64,000 bases of DNA, taken from positions 434,001 to 498,000 of the forward strand of contig JAPFBL010000368.1 of the NCBI GenBank assembly GCA_026182355.1. Direction: 5' to 3'. The notes beneath the pieces were generated by a model. The model had not been told where the DNA came from. It made no database searches and saw only the letters and a list, made by a program, of their open reading frames with translations. Source of the stretch: Hermatobates lingyangjiaoensis. Its lineage: Eukaryota; Arthropoda; Insecta; Hemiptera; Hermatobatidae. The position numbers and the translations under genes are program-made. Position 1 is the first letter of the stretch, and every line of letters starts with the position of its first letter. This document shows positions 11,003 through 23,483 of this stretch, one piece after another.

Positions 11003-11317
11003 TTGTTAAATCAAACAAACATTCTGAGGACTGGATTATTTTTACTTTATTTTGGAGAAGTTAGAAGAAGACATTTTCTTTGCGTGATGCCGGGTCGTGG
11101 AAGCTCTCCTCCGTGGAGTCCACGTTGGGAGTATCCTGGTCGTTTTGTTGTCCCTTTGGCAAAGGCCTGTGCTCCGGATATGCAGCGAAAGAGATTCCAT
11201 GTAAAAAGGCATCAGCCTGTTTTGTCATTATGTTGCGGTTTGTCTGAATGGCTGAGATTCATAATATCAAAAAAGAATCATTTTTGCACACTTCAACTTT
11301 CTGAAGGGGGCAACTGA
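11003..11317 (+). other. Open stretch of 104 codons, not recognised
   Basis: This is one of the longest open frames in the window and starts MLNQTNILRTGLF. Its centre (about 11085-11240) is GC-richer than its surroundings and encodes MPGRGSSPPWSPRWEYPGRF. There is no membrane segment, splice signal or family motif that I recognise. It directly follows a PLE-like terminal segment, so it may be a fragment of retroelement coding sequence. Composition alone is weak evidence for a gene. Confidence 0.15.
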
Positions 11318-11329
11318 TAAATGAACAGA

Positions 11330-12320
11330 GAAGGAAGCAGGTAAAAGGTGACAAATACAACCGGGGAAAATTTAGAGTATAAATTTATGCAACTGGACTT
11401 AAAACTGTAAAACAAGAATATAAATCTTCATATAAAAGATTTAAAAATAAATGTAAAATATTTTAGCAAATATTCTCCTCTTAATTACAACTTATGCAAA
11501 TTGCAATCAACGGCTTACAAATATCACCCACTCTATCTGGAAAAGGTGAAAATTTAAACACATTCTATGTGAATCCGAGGCAAACTCGTTTATGAGATAA
11601 ATCATACATAAACCAAAAGAAATAGAAGATTTATTCTAAGAATAATTCTGAAGTTGGTTATATAACTTAAAATCCGTTGTTGATATTAAATAAGAATGAG
11701 GGAAACACAATATGACAGATATGGATGTAATGTGCACAGTCTTATAAGTCTTTAGCGTTCAGATTAATAATATCAAAGAAAACATGTCACGTCAATAATG
11801 TCATGATCGTTATAACCGTTAAATTATTATTAGACAAGGTCACGATAAACAAAGGAAATTTTAAAGTTGTTAATCTATGAGTTTTCTGAATACTTTAGTA
11901 GTGAGTTTGTTATTATGCTTACATCATTACCTCATTAAAATATATTCAAAACTAAATTGATTGTCAATGAGTTTGAAATTATGTTTAGTTATAGTAAAAT
12001 TGGTTGTTTGCCACTCCAGATTTCTTTTTTTCAAAATCAGGATAGAGAGATTTATTAAGCTTGACTTTTTCCAAAAAAAAGTATGAAGTGCTTAAACTAA
12101 GTAAATTTTTCTAGAATATATAAAATTTTAATTTAATGTGGCAAATATCATGCCTGAATCTAAATTTTAAGCCCATTGTCCTCGATGGCACATGTACTTT
12201 GGCAAAGACATTATATGGTTATTTACTGATCATTCATTATAACTCTGTGTAATATATCAAAAAACTGAAACATAATTATTTCAGAAGCCTTTTATGACCT
12301 AATAAGCATTATATACGATA
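11330..12320. other. AT-rich interval, nothing recognised
   Basis: No open frame, terminal repeats or tandem structure were found. Confidence 0.5.
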
Positions 12321-12324
12321 GATT

Positions 12325-12637
12325 AGGTCAGGTTGCAATGGCAGTCCCCGATAAGGGAACACACATAGGCCAAGCATTGTGATACCACAGAATGAACGTT
12401 GATTCTAGATTGGAAATCCTAAATTTGGCCCATCTCAAGTGTATTTAGAGTTGGGATCTCTATAACATCTACCTGATATCATACAGGCTCGTGGCCGATG
12501 GCTTAATGTCCTCTCTGAGAGACAACGTGTTCAGATTTATCCACCTTCCATATGAATAAATCGAGGGCCAGAGTGGGTATTGAACCATGGGCCTACCAAA
12601 CCAGAGTCGAGCACTTTACCACCGAGCTAACCTGGTT
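12325..12637 (-). mobile_element. tRNA-headed SINE, tail type 1 (copy A)
   Basis: The minus-strand head AACCAGGTTAGCTCGGTGGT carries a Pol III A box. ATGGTTCAATACCCAC is the worn B box. The body includes CTGTATGATATCAGGTA and GATGGGCCAAATTTAGG, and the tail reads CCTATGTGTGTTCCCTTATC..GACTGCCATTGCAACCTGACC. It is full length but diverged. No clear target duplication was found. Confidence 0.75.
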
Positions 12638-12649
12638 CTTTAATCATGA

Positions 12650-13750
12650 TATAATGATGATTAAAGTATAATGATGTAAAGTATAATGATTTAATTTAAA
12701 GTATAATGATGATATAAAATATATATTGTAAGAGTTTTAAGGATTTACACGTGCAAAGGTCAACTACACCCATATTTGACCGTCTGCCTATGTGTAACTG
12801 AAAGAGTGCTGATCAAACTTGCTGCTTCTAACCTTTTGACTATCGTAATAATATTTAGCACACATATAGTATTCGCTATTGATTTCAGTTAATATTATTA
12901 TATTAGAATGGTACTTTGTCTGTTTTTATACCAGAACCAATACTAATTTTGTTCACTGTTCAACTGATTCAAAGAAACACGACCCTTGACCTAAATATTT
13001 TCCGAATACTCCATATCATACAAATGTCATCAATATTGAATATTAGAAAAGAAACTGTAACAGAAAAAAAAAGGCTCCCGTAGAAACTTGTTTCAATAGG
13101 AATTCATTCCGAACATCACTCGATTTAATAACATCGGGATATCAATACTACTTTTTTCTCTTTTTTTTTTTAAATAAAGAAACTTTATTAAGCAGAACTT
13201 GATTCAACAATAAGCATGCTGAATGCTCCATTTTTATTAAGAGCGACTCTTCCTGAACGTCACTCGCTCAGCAATAACGCGACATCAATGGACTGCTTTA
13301 TTAAATAGTAACCGTTTCTATACAACTCAGGATTCACTAATAATCACGCTAGCTGGATAGTGTTTTCTTCTAATAGTACAACCTTTGAAAGAATGTTTTA
13401 GTCATTGACATCTACAAGACAAAGTCTGCGTTTTTTTTTTACTAAAGTCGACTATAGTAATTGTGGCTAAGTGGAATGCTGATAATTTCATAGATTGACG
13501 TAACACAGAGTTGATTTTTCAGTTTTCATGAAAATATGTTACCTTATACTAGTTTCTGTCAATTTTTTTCTCTTCAAGGCTATAACCTATAGTAAGGTTA
13601 TAGTTTGGCTATAGTTATACTTGATATCGTTTGGTTATTTACCTATGAAATAACCAAAGCTTTGAGACACATCACTGATTTTAATAATGAAAATTTAGTT
13701 CTAAAATTCGCAAATAGGAAAATGATAGGAAATTAAAAACAATAGTTTTT
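12650..13750. other. AT-rich interval with one diverged local duplication
   Basis: CGAACATCACTCGATTTAAT (13111 on) resembles TGAACGTCACTCGCTCAGCA (13254 on), and both lead into CATCAATG-like text. This suggests an old local duplication of about 140 bp. Nothing else was recognised. Confidence 0.4.
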
Positions 13751-13754
13751 TTTT

Positions 13755-14200
13755 TCATTTTAGGAAAAGTATTAAGTCTCCACACAAAAAAGTTAATACT
13801 TTTCCTAACAGGAGTAAATACGACACTATAACAGATTACACAGTTAATGAAGGAATAGTTTTCTTTTTTTTAAACGAAAGAGTGAGATCAGTATCAAATG
13901 ATTTAAATCTCCAAAAAAAGGAAAAGAAAAAGTATTAAAATATAAATCTGTTATATAAATTTCATATTGAATTATATTGGGGCGCCGATTGAGAAGCACT
14001 GCTTTCTACTAAAATTGAGTGTAAGCTACACCAAATTATTTTTTTAATAATTGAAATTAATAAATAAATAGTGAATGTAGTTACTATTCATATTGGGGTA
14101 AAGAGATAATTCAAAGTCCCTACACACAAAAAATTTATCCATTTACCCCAGTATACCACACCACAGAGTAAATACCGCACAATTACGTATTGCACACTAA
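13755..14200. repeat. Two worn PLE-type segment ends
   Basis: AAGTCTCCACACAAAAAAG (about 13776) with CTAACAGGAGTAAATACGAC, and CAAAGTCCCTACACACAAAA (14113) with CACAGAGTAAATACCGCACA, are outer ends of the family best seen at 15252-15560. Short foldbacks (GGAAAAGTATTAA/TTAATACTTTTCC and GGGGTAAA/TTTACCCC) surround each. The ribozyme-like core is absent. Confidence 0.5.
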
Positions 14201-15307
14201 TAAGTAGTTACTCTTACGTAACTTTCCTTTGCATACGTATAATAAATAACCAACGGCAAAAATATATTTATCCTACTTATATATTTAAAAATTGAACATT
14301 ATAAAGTTTTTTTCAAAAGAAAATTTTGTTTCATTTTGTTTTCGTATATGTTTATTTATATCGTATTTTTTTCTAAATAGAAGTATATTTTAAGAATGAA
14401 ACAAGTGTTGGATATGTTTACACAAAGATAGCCTGGTTGAGTATATATCCGAGTTAGTGTATTACGAATAACCATTAAACTAATCCATCTTACTTTCTAA
14501 GCCTTTGAGTATACCAGGCTGGTGAACGAGGCTTTTCAACCTTCAGGAAACAATAAGGACGGAGCACTATCACGAACTCAGTTCAAAAGTAAGTTTATAA
14601 AATCGGGAGTCGCCTATAGTCAACTCTACTATAAGTTAAAAAAAAAATATAAAACTGCTTTACAAAATAATGATTTTTGTCTCCTCAATAGCTTGACATC
14701 ATCGAAAAAACGGCATAAAACAGCTTTAAGGACCCCAAAACATGCAAAATCTCGAGATTACTTATGGTAAAGTATTAATTAATATTAAAACATGATCAAT
14801 TAATACGAATATTTCTTAAATAAACTATTACTGAATCACATTCATTGCAGTCTTTACTTGCATTATTTTCAAAAATATCATTCAGTAAATCACACTTCTG
14901 TTTAGCCAGAAATATTTTTTTTTCAAATTACTCTATGACGTCATTTAAGCATAAAACCAAAAAAATATTCGTAAAATGGTTAAATTGATATTTTGTCATT
15001 TATTTGCTATTTGACATTCACATGTGCTGCAGCCAAATGTCAAATTCTAACCAATCATTTTATATTATTTTAGTTTTTTTTATATCTTTAAGATTTGTTG
15101 CTTTATGCATCTCAACTTAATTTCATGGGTGATATTAATAACAGAAAGTTAATTAAAGTAAGCTATAAAAAACACCCTAAAACAAAATTACTTATAAATA
15201 CATGAAATTGTAGTCGAAGTATCCAATACTACAAAAAAAAAGTTCATTGCTAGGAAAAAAATTAAGTCTCCACACAAAAAAGTTTATTACTAGAAAATAA
15301 ACAACGC

Positions 15308-15335
15308 GTTTCGAACACTTAATGTTTTTCTTCAG
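15308..15335 (-). ncRNA. Hammerhead-like core, GAACA/TGTTC stem
   Basis: CTGAAGA, then a region pairing as GAACA..TGTTC in the intact partner (here AAACA, one pair weakened), then GAAAC and GC. The boxes are intact. Confidence 0.45.
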
Positions 15336-15422
15336 GTTACATCTGCTGTGCTGGGGTGGTTGTTCTGGAGGTGAGACCAAGCAAGTACTCCCGAACAACC
15401 ACCCCAGCAGAGCAGATGTAAC

Positions 15423-15450
15423 CTGAAGAAGAACATTAAGTGTTCGAAAC
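15423..15450 (+). ncRNA. Hammerhead-like core, GAACA/TGTTC stem (intact)
   Basis: CTGAAGA, A, GAACA-TTAAG-TGTTC, GAAAC. There is a perfect 5-bp stem whose closing G-C pair adjoins GAAA, as in the hammerhead consensus. This is one of the best-formed examples in the window. Confidence 0.5.
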
Positions 15451-15576
15451 GCCTTGTTTATTTTCTAGTAATAAACTTTTTTGTGTGGAGACTTAATCCT
15501 TTTCCTAACATGAGTAAATACCACACTATAGCAGATTGCACAGTTAATGAAAGTTCATTGATAGAACTTGTTAGTA

Positions 15577-16053
15577 CCGTCATTTTCTGAAAATAAGACA
15601 TCCCTCGAAAATAAACCCTAGTGTGATTTACGGAACACTTCGGAATATAAACCCTTCCCTGAAAATAAACCCTTGTTAAAATAATATGAATAATATAATT
15701 AAAAAAATTATATTAATTTATTTAAAAAAAAAAATGCTGTTGAATTTAGTAGTTACCTATCTCTAGCTGCACTAATATTTCAGAGAATTGTTTGCAACAA
15801 AACATTCCAAGAAATTTCTTGTTTACCTCTACAGTTCGTTTCAAGGAATGCACTACTTACTATAAAGTTGAATTTATCTTCAAAATACAGTATATTGCAA
15901 CAGTCTACATAGAGTGACGGGGCAAGTACAACGTTTGTGCATGTCAGTTTTGTAAATCTGATCATTACATTGTACTTGAAGCCCTCCTCCAAAAATAAGT
16001 GCTAGCAGGTATTTTGGGCCTAAAAACAGTGTCTTGTTTTTGGAAAAAGACGG
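15577..16053. mobile_element. TA-flanked MITE with AAATAAGACA-type ends
   Basis: Left end CCGTCATTTTCTGAAAATAA (GACAT) and right end (GTGTC)TTGTTTTTGGAAAAAGACGG are inverted repeats of about 25 bp. TA flanks both sides (15575-15576, 16054-16055), as expected for a Tc1/mariner-type insertion. The 477-bp interior has related internal repeats (GAAAATAAACCCT) but no transposase. A longer host duplication, as for hAT, was not found. Confidence 0.7.
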
Positions 16054-16059
16054 TAATTA

Positions 16060-16840
16060 TTGTTTTCTTGAGTACAACTATATATTTGTAGACATACTTT
16101 TATTTATTAGAGTTCATTTTATTAGTTTTTATTTGTAAGATTAATATAACTAAATATTCAAAAAATATCAAATGCAGAACACTATGAGTATTTTAAAGAA
16201 AAAGAACCTGTTCAATTGATTATAAATATTATTTTTTGCTCGTCTGTTCGAATTTGAGGTGGGTACTAGTTAGATAGATAGAAAGGATATCTCAAGTGAT
16301 TTTTTTTAAAAAAATGATTGAAATTCTGTTGTTATGAAACCAGATTGGTGTTGGGATTATAATTTCAAACTGAATTTATCAATGTTTAAGCTAACAGTGC
16401 TTTGCTTATTTGTCCTTTTAGAGAATTATGGCAAAGGCTTGAGTGTTGTTATTAATTCTGAGACGTGGGCTAATTAATGCGAGAAGGCTAAGTCTGTATT
16501 TAGTGAGAGTGCAAAAGAGAAAGTGTCGTTATGAATGAGTGTCTGAATAAGCAATGTGAGTGCGACAAAGAGGAAAGGAAAGTGCTTAACTCGCTATTGT
16601 GTTCTGACTTTCCGCTTTGAAAAAGAGAGAGAGAGAGGGCAAAAACTGTCAAATCGGCAAAGATCGCACAACAATGCATCCAGTAAAAATAAAACTGATT
16701 TATACTTACTACTTACACGAAATATATGACAAAGTAGCAACCTATATCAATCCATATTACTTGAAAACAAATAGGGAAGAAAAGTGCATTAGGCAATAAT
16801 ACTACACAAAAACTGACGACGTTGAACAAGCAATAACATG
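16060..16840. other. Unassigned interval
   Basis: Moderately AT-rich with no clear boundaries. A short purine-rich stretch (AGAGAGAGAGAG) lies at 16624-16637. A 60-codon open stretch there lacks splice signals and is not supported as a gene. Confidence 0.4.
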
Positions 16841-16844
16841 AAAC

Positions 16845-17215
16845 AGTCCGTTTGAACAACTTACCAAATGGTTAAAAGAAAAGAACACGGAGGGTCAACA
16901 ACAAAACTCACTTCAGTATTTCTGTCTTCTCGTCATCACGAGGAGAAAAAGAAGATGATGAAGAAGTTGGAAAATAGCCATAGCTGCCATCCAACCTAGT
17001 ATTCTTCATGTTGTTTTTCTTCTCCTGATGATGACAAGTTTGAAATATTGTTGTCAGTTTTGTTGTTGTCCCTACGTGTTATTTTCTTTCAACCATTCGA
17101 GATATATATAAATATATATATAAACTATATTCACAAAAAAGAACACAGAGAATGAAATAACAGAAACTCACTACTATATTTCGATGGCCTCGTCATCAGG
17201 AAGATAGATATGAGT
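16845..17215. repeat. PLE-like segments, CGTCATCAGG family, several orientations
   Basis: A minus-type copy at 16870-16960 (AAAGAACACGGAGGGTCAACAACA, worn box) and a plus-type copy at 17020-17100 (core CTGATGA 17025-17031, GAAA 17042-17045, then CCCTACGTGTTATTTTCTTT) form an inverted pair. A second minus copy at 17125-17215 has its core at 17179-17199. Other members lie at 18420, 21990, 28060, 47485 and 48180. Confidence 0.55.
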
Positions 17216-17417
17216 CGCTCCGAAGATAGGTAACGACATCAACGCCAAGTGTTCGAAAGGCGTAGTTTGATTAAAGAACTTGTTTTGTGTGGACCCTTTG
17301 AATTATCACTTCATCCCCCCCCTCTCCCCCCATATGCCCAAGTTTGAAATATATTTAAAGTTACACATTAAATGATTGATGACCTTCCTGTTGACAACAT
17401 TTTTCTCAACTATAATA

Positions 17418-17848
17418 TAACCTGTCCTCATTTAACGACGGGTTATAAAACGAATTCGTCGCTAAGCGAGATAATCCCTTATCAACACTACGATACCGTA
17501 TTTCAAAGCCATGGTACTGCGCTATTATAGTTCTTTTGGAACAAGCAGTCCTAGGTATATTTTTGATGTCACCTCTGCAATTTAAACATGTCTAGTACCA
17601 TTGTACAGTATTTATTTATGTATATACTGCAATAAATTATTGTACAATACTCAAAAAAGAAAGACGCGCTCAATGTAAATGAGCGCGTAGCGCGTGTTTC
17701 TCGTTAACGTACCAATAAGCCCAAAAAAATTTTACCTAGAAGCGTAAAAATATGTTTGTACTTTTTTTTTTTCTTATATTTTTCCAAACTGTCGTAAGTC
17801 CGAGCAGTCGTTCTACGTGTAAGTCCTTAAGTGAGGACAAGATGTAAT
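17418..17848. mobile_element. Small DNA element with TTGTCCTCA..TTAA ends
   Basis: Left ACCTGTCCTCATTTAACGAC and right GTCCTTAAGTGAGGACAAGATG are imperfect inverted ends of about 20 bp. TA lies next to both (TATAACC / TGTAATAT), but the exact junction is off by one or two bases. The interior, with Tigger-like GTCGCTAAGCGAG and GAGCGCGTAGCGCG, is too short for a transposase. Confidence 0.5.
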
Positions 17849-17849
17849 A

Positions 17850-18420
17850 TATGAAGGAAAATTGTTATTTTATAATTAAGTAAAATTATTAAAAAAATTA
17901 TCAAAACTTCAAAATATTTTGATTTCCGGACTGTTTTATACCTGACTGTAATATTTTTCTCAGACTGACTGATGTCCTGCTTATAGGCAAACTTTACGCT
18001 AGACTGTTTTTGAATCTTAAGAAAGGAAGTGAACTCAGTATAACGGGATTAATTAGAGCTTTATCAATATAACGTCTAGGAATATTGCATTAAGCAGTTA
18101 ACTCAGTAATTGCTGCTGACCTCTATATCTCTGTACACAATGTTTAGAGCAGCGTAGCCTTAACTCGCCCTTGTATAGAGAATCAAAAGGGACATTTTCT
18201 TCTTCAAAGAATCTCCTGATTATTCTCATGGAGAATTCCTTGAGCTATAAACTGGTTCAGAACTAAGAGATATGTTTTCTGAGAAATCAATAATACAATT
18301 CTAGTTCCTGATATGTAATTCCTACTAAACAGTGGTAGAAATAACTACTCCATCATGTTACCATGTGCCGGTATACCGTTCTGAGTCGAGCTTTACTAGA
18401 AGCTTTACAAATTAAAACTA
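17850..18420. other. Unassigned interval
   Basis: AT-rich to balanced composition. No open frame with splice sites and no terminal repeats were recognised. Confidence 0.4.
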
Positions 18421-18560
18421 ACATCAATATTTCGACCTCGTCGTCATCAGGATAAGGAGAAGAATAGGAGTTTTGCTCAACTGTCAAACAGCAACGTTGC
18501 TGTTTTTTGACGACGAAGTTGGCACATGAAGTCAATTGTGTGTTGCTTCTAAGTTTTTTT
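18421..18560 (-). repeat. PLE-like segment, CGTCATCAGG family
   Basis: Minus-strand core CTGATGA at 18450-18444 and GAAA at 18433-18430, separated by CGACGAGGTC. The adjoining text (GTTGCTGTTTGACAGTTGAGCA) resembles 22075-22115. Confidence 0.45.
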
Positions 18561-18569
18561 TCTTGTAAT

Positions 18570-19860
18570 AGTTTCATACGTTATCCTGCCAAACTGTTTC
18601 ATATTTTTAATTAAAACTATCAATATAATAGATTATAGGCAGAAAATGACTCACTTTGTGCATTTTCAAGTATTTCTCTAAGTATTTTAAAATTGGTCAA
18701 GAATTTTGTCTTGATCAGTATGGGCATCTTCTCTCGATGTAAACAACTATCGAAATATTAATGTGAGTCCAGGTATTTGTCTGTCTGTTTTTTCTTATGT
18801 TAAATTAATCCTTACAGAACGTTTTAGTGTGTATAATATTGTTCCTGTGCATATATAATATATAAAGTAAGTATAATATATTCTTTTTGATCTATATTTC
18901 AATTAGTAGTTTGTCATTAGAGAGAACAAAAGGAATATAAACTATGAGATAGTTCCTGTTAAGAATGTAAGCTGGTAAATCAAACAATCCACTAAAGTTA
19001 CAGATATCGATCGTACTAAATTTTTTATCCTATTTTAATTTCCCCTGTAAACTTTACATTTGTTTGCACAAAAGCATAAATTACAATAAATTAATTCTAC
19101 ACATAAGTCCATTGAACACATAAGTTATACGGTAATGGATATATATAACTTTAATCTTATTCGAGCGCAAATTAATTCAATTAACATCAAAGGAGGGAGA
19201 ATCGTATTATTGTTATGTGGTTCTGAAATGTGGTAGACATAACAAAGGACGTAATTGAAAGCTCAAAATTATTGAATCACTTGAAGTGTTGTGCGTCAGA
19301 GTGACATGAATACTGTAATACGATTAACTTCCTTACAACATGGCCATGATATAGTTATGCGATTAGACATAATTCTATTTTAATATTTCTTTCATCTTCA
19401 GAAGGGATGAACAGTAACTTTTTACATCTAAGTAATAATATAAAACATTGAATCCACATCCTTAAAAACGGAGAAGTAATGAAAAAAGGCGGGAAATAAT
19501 AAAAACAGGTTGTCCAACTTAATTATTTTGTTGATATTAACTTTTATATATGAAGGGAAATGAGATCGGGAAGAGTTATGGTGGCAAGCCTGATTGTAAA
19601 TCCCAGCTGTATTCCTAATTATTCAACGCTGTTTTATTTACATTCTTTTAGCTTTCTTAAACCTTTACTTTGGATTTTTAAGAGTTATTATTATTTCTTT
19701 TTTATTTTATTATTCCCTAGGCGCATAAATATCTATTTTTTTTTTTAGTTTGTTTATACCTAACTGCAAAATTATTTACAAACTATTACAGTTATTTACT
19801 AAAATAAGTTGTTAAATTTAGAGTTGTGATCTCCTTCAACTAATTAAACAAATTGTAGGG
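18570..19860. other. AT-rich interval, nothing recognised
   Basis: Runs of poly-T/poly-A and short AT repeats only. Confidence 0.5.
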
Positions 19861-20040
19861 TAAACAGCTAATGAAATGATCTCCACATATAAAAATTTAA
19901 TTGTATAAACAACACGTGCTGAACACCTAGTGTTCTTCCTTAGGCATTAACTAAAAAATACAATGTCATCAGAGATTTCATTAGCTTTTTACCCTACAAT
20001 GAGTAAATACCACATAATAACTGATTGCACTACATTACAA
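19860..20040 (+). repeat. Worn PLE-type segment with outer end
   Basis: Contains GAACACCTAGTGTTCTTCCTTAGG, a decayed GAACAC/GTGTTC hairpin with a broken box on the minus strand, then ACAATGAGTAAATACCACATAATAACTGATTGCACTAC. The same outer end recurs at 35272-35308. Confidence 0.5.
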
Positions 20041-20074
20041 TTAATTAAACAAACTATTATATTGAGTCAGCCAT

Positions 20075-20322
20075 CTAGCCCTAGATTTATTCACGAGGGA
20101 TGTGATTAAATCTGAGCACGTCGTCCCTCGGAGAAGACTTTAAACCGTCGGTCCCAAGCCTGTACGATGTCAGATACTCATTAAAGATCTCTAATCTAAA
20201 CACACTTGATTTAGGCAACATTTAGCACTACCAATGTATAATCAATCTTCACTGTGTGGCATGACAAAGCATGTAATGTTCGGCCTTTGTGTGTTCCCTT
20301 GTGAGACAGTCACTGCTACCTA
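20075..20322 (+). mobile_element. tRNA-headed SINE, 5'-truncated, tail type 1 (copy B)
   Basis: Begins inside the body (CTAGATTTATTCACGAGGGA) and runs through GAGGGACGT-type text, CCTGTACGATGTCAGATACT and TTCGGCCTTTGTGTGTTCCC to CACTGCTACCTAAG. It lacks the Pol III promoter. Confidence 0.7.
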
Positions 20323-20339
20323 AGAGTTGCCTACAACTA

Positions 20340-21545
20340 GTATTCTCTTTTTCCCTTAAGATTGAAAATATTTACTGCACACTGAAATAAACATAACCTT
20401 AATGGCTTGTCTAACACAAGGTAACTTACAGCTTCTGAATGGTTCTCAAGAACGGGTTTTTTTTTTTTTTTCTAAGATTGTTCACCATTTTATTTATGAT
20501 GTTATCAAACTTACTAAACACCACCAAATGCCTAACTTTATGGAAGGAAATTCTTTTCTTTTCATTTATTTTTCCTCTTCTTTTCGTCCTTCTTCTACAT
20601 TTTGTATACTCTATGTAAATTTCATTAATTGATTTTACGAAGTAACCACCAATCTTTTGAATAGTTGGATGGAAGAAGACTCGTCTATTGTTTGGTCTAG
20701 TATCTTTAGAGCACCATTAGGAACAACATGGGTACTGTTTTGTTTCTTCATTTTTGGGAATATGGTTGGTGTCATCATCATGGTTATACCATGTTTCCGA
20801 AAGGATAAATTACATGACTACCAATCAAACTAGAAAAGTTACCAATCAAACCCTACAAGAAACCTTTCATCAAACTAAACTAGATGACAACCATATATTT
20901 AAATTATTTTTAGAACTATCTAAAACTGTTAGCTCACCAAAACACTTTCTACTCATAAACATCAAAGATATAAACAAATTAATTTTGATAATTTAACTGA
21001 TCAGTAAAGAAGCATTTTTCAAAACTAATAAGAAACGTCCCAGATTAAAATACTTGCAATTACTGTAATATAATATCAAAATGTAAACGCAGTAACAAGT
21101 TGTCATAGCGCTGAAAAGGAAACCTGAAAATAATAACGAGAAATTCTAAAGTCTAATCAAACTTTTTAATAACTTTTCCTGGATTGATAGAAAACTGATT
21201 ACAAACTTGATTGATTTCTTGGCAGTGACTTCCCCACCAGACATACATAAAAACAAACACGCCGGAGTCTTCTATGAATATAGATTTTAAATCACTCCCA
21301 ATAGAAGATTTTTCTTCTTTTTTTTTTGTTTCAGGAAAAAACAAGTAAGTTTCCCACCAAACTTTTAGAAACAAAACATTTCCATAAGTTAGAAACAAAA
21401 AAAACCTAAAACACTTGTTTTATTGAATTTTTGTTAGATACCTTTTTATTTTAATATATATTATTTCTTTTTGTTATTCATACAACGAAAACATGAAAAA
21501 CCAATAGCCTTATTTGAAAAAGAAAGACTTGTAATTCTTCTCAGA
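20340..21545. other. AT-rich interval, nothing recognised
   Basis: Short open stretches without splice signals or similarity. Nothing could be supported. Confidence 0.5.
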
Positions 21546-21548
21546 AGT

Positions 21549-21562
21549 GGGGGGGGGGGGGG
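21549..21562. repeat. G homopolymer, 14 nt
   Basis: Uninterrupted G run in AT-rich DNA. Confidence 0.95.
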
Positions 21563-21984
21563 ATCACTATGTAAAAGTTTTCCTAACTAAGTTTTAAAGT
21601 TTTATTGAATAAAGTAATACTGCTCTGTTCTGTATTCCTTGTTGGCGTGTTTAGTTTATTATCAATATAGTGTTCTAGATAGCCACAAAGGAAAGCTTTC
21701 ATCTCACTTCACAACCTAAATAGTTAATCTCAAAATATATCTGCTCTCGTTACCACAGTCATAATAAACCAGTATTGTTTTTAACTCAAAACATCCCTAA
21801 CCTATTTGTAAATAATTTTAATAATTGTTTTAATTAAAAATATTTGATTTTTATGTTGTATAATCCTAAATTTACTGAGCAGTCTCATGGAACATCCACT
21901 AGAAGGATAAATCATTTATATTTATTAATATAAGTTAATTCAATACATGAAATAATTATTTTATACGACAACTTATCAAAAAAG

Positions 21985-22200
21985 AAAAGAACACGAAGAA
22001 ATAACAACAAAACTCGTTTCAATATTTCGATTTAGTCATTATCAGGAGAAAAAAAAGATTTGTGCTTGGATGGCAAACAGTAATTCAGCTGTCAGTTGCT
22101 GTTTGCTAGCCTAGGAGAACTCTGCTTCTGATGATGATGACGAGGAGGTCAAAATATAAAAGCGACTTTGTTGTTGTTTCTTTGTGATCTATTCTATTAA
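21985..22200. repeat. Inverted pair of PLE-like segments, CGTCATCAGG family
   Basis: Left AAAAGAACACGAAGAAATAACAACAAAACTCG...TTTCGATTTAGTCATTATCAGG and right GATGATGACGAGGAGGTCAAAATATAAAAG...TTTGTTGTTGTTTCTTTGTG are reverse-related. Both cores are damaged (TTATCAG, CAAAA). Confidence 0.55.
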
Positions 22201-22792
22201 TCCTTCTATATAAGTTAATTTATATTATTTCTACAGAAATAACTTAGAAATTAGTTTAAAATCATAGCAACGCTAACTTTCTATAAACAAAATATAACTA
22301 TTTTTGTTAAATAACTGTGGTAGTATGCGGTGCTCTGCGCTGAATAAAGTCGCTGTCCTTCTGTTATTAGAGATTTATTAGCTTGTGATGAATATAATTT
22401 TAGCTAGTTGTGTAAGCTTCAATGACAAAATGACGTGACATATCAAATAATAAAGCCATTATATTAATACTCCATTATTAAGAAATTATAAATAGCTAAC
22501 ATTTTGTTAAAAACATGAATTTTCTTTTATGATCACTCAAAATCAGCCAAATAATGGTCAACGAACTTTTCATTTCCAACGGTTTCGTGTAATTATTTAT
22601 AAAAAATTCAAATTGTCTCGCAAAACTGATTGCTAAAAGTAAATGAATAATTGTGATTTGGTTAAAAATATATTCATCTATTGTTCAATCATATTTGCAT
22701 ATACTTAGAATATTTATTGAGGTTAGTTTGGGTAGCAAACTAAAGACAGACCAGTCTCACGAGAACACACACATAGGCTATTTTAAAGATAA

Positions 22793-22925
22793 ACATAAAA
22801 GTTGTTTCCAACTTTGCTCAATAGATGCAGATACCAATTCATTATCAACTGTCATCGTGTCGTCACAGTTTCAGAATTATTGCTGACTCAATAAAGAATT
22901 TCCACATTTCATTGTGTCTTTTCAG
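22793..22925 (+). repeat. Diverged direct repeat, copy 1
   Basis: AAGTTGTTTCCAACTTTGC..CAATAGATG and ACTCAATAAAGAATTTCCA..TTGTGTCTT recur at 23484-23615 in the same orientation. A SINE (22938-23147) lies between. Confidence 0.65.
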
Positions 22926-22937
22926 TCTATTTTAAGA

Positions 22938-23147
22938 ACATTCATTGTCTATTTGTGATTCAACACAATGAACATTCTACATTGAGGGTACTAAATTTTA
23001 CCTAACTCAAGTGTTTTTGGAGTAGGGGATCATTAAGGAGTACTTGACATCGTTTAGGTGGAAAAAAGTGGAAGTCCAAAGTGTGTATCGAACCCTGTAT
23101 CTACCAGTCCAGAGGCGAGCATGCAAGCCACTAGGCTACCTTGGCCC
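22938..23147 (-). mobile_element. tRNA-headed SINE (copy C)
   Basis: Minus-strand head GGGCCAAGGTAGCCTAGTGGC with CAGGGTTCGATACACAC as B box. The body runs to TAGGTAAAATTTAGTACCC and ends near AACATTCATTG, so the tail appears short. Confidence 0.65.
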
Positions 23148-23483
23148 TTCGCAACTTATTTACAGATTACTAGTTTATACAAACTATTTTTTGTTAATTT
23201 TTTTTCACTGAAATGTTTTTTTAAAGAAATTAAAACAACTCTCTATTAAAGCAACCCTTTCTTTTTTTTTCGTTAATTCGGTTTTAATCAAAGCCACTAA
23301 ATTAAACGCATTTAATTTATTTTTAAATTGGAGATGTTTTAAGGAAAAACCGTTATTAGATTTTACTGATTTGGTTAGGAAGAGCAATTAGAAGGGCATT
23401 GTATTTAGAACATATATTGTAAATCAGTGTCGCACTTGTGTAAAAAAAGAAACTAATATCCCAGTATTTTATAGGCAGACTTG

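Larger units (their letters stand above)
15252..15560. repeat. Foldback: two PLE-like segments, 114-bp arms
   Basis: Arms 15252-15365 and 15393-15506 are near-perfect reverse complements around a 27-nt loop. Each contains CTGAAGA, a GAACA/TGTTC hairpin and GAAAC, then TTTATTTTCTAGTAATAAAC and TTTTTTGTGTGGAGACTTAA. The right arm continues into CATGAGTAAATACCACACTA and GATTGCACAGTTAATGAA. The loop side is GC-rich (GGTTGTTCTGGAGGTGAGACC). As RNA it would form one long hairpin. Confidence 0.75.

Noticed and set aside
14522..14770. 82-codon Lys-rich open frame
   Set aside because: Contains poly-A-driven Lys runs and a piece resembling the unnamed repeat (CAACTCTACTATAAGT). No family match.
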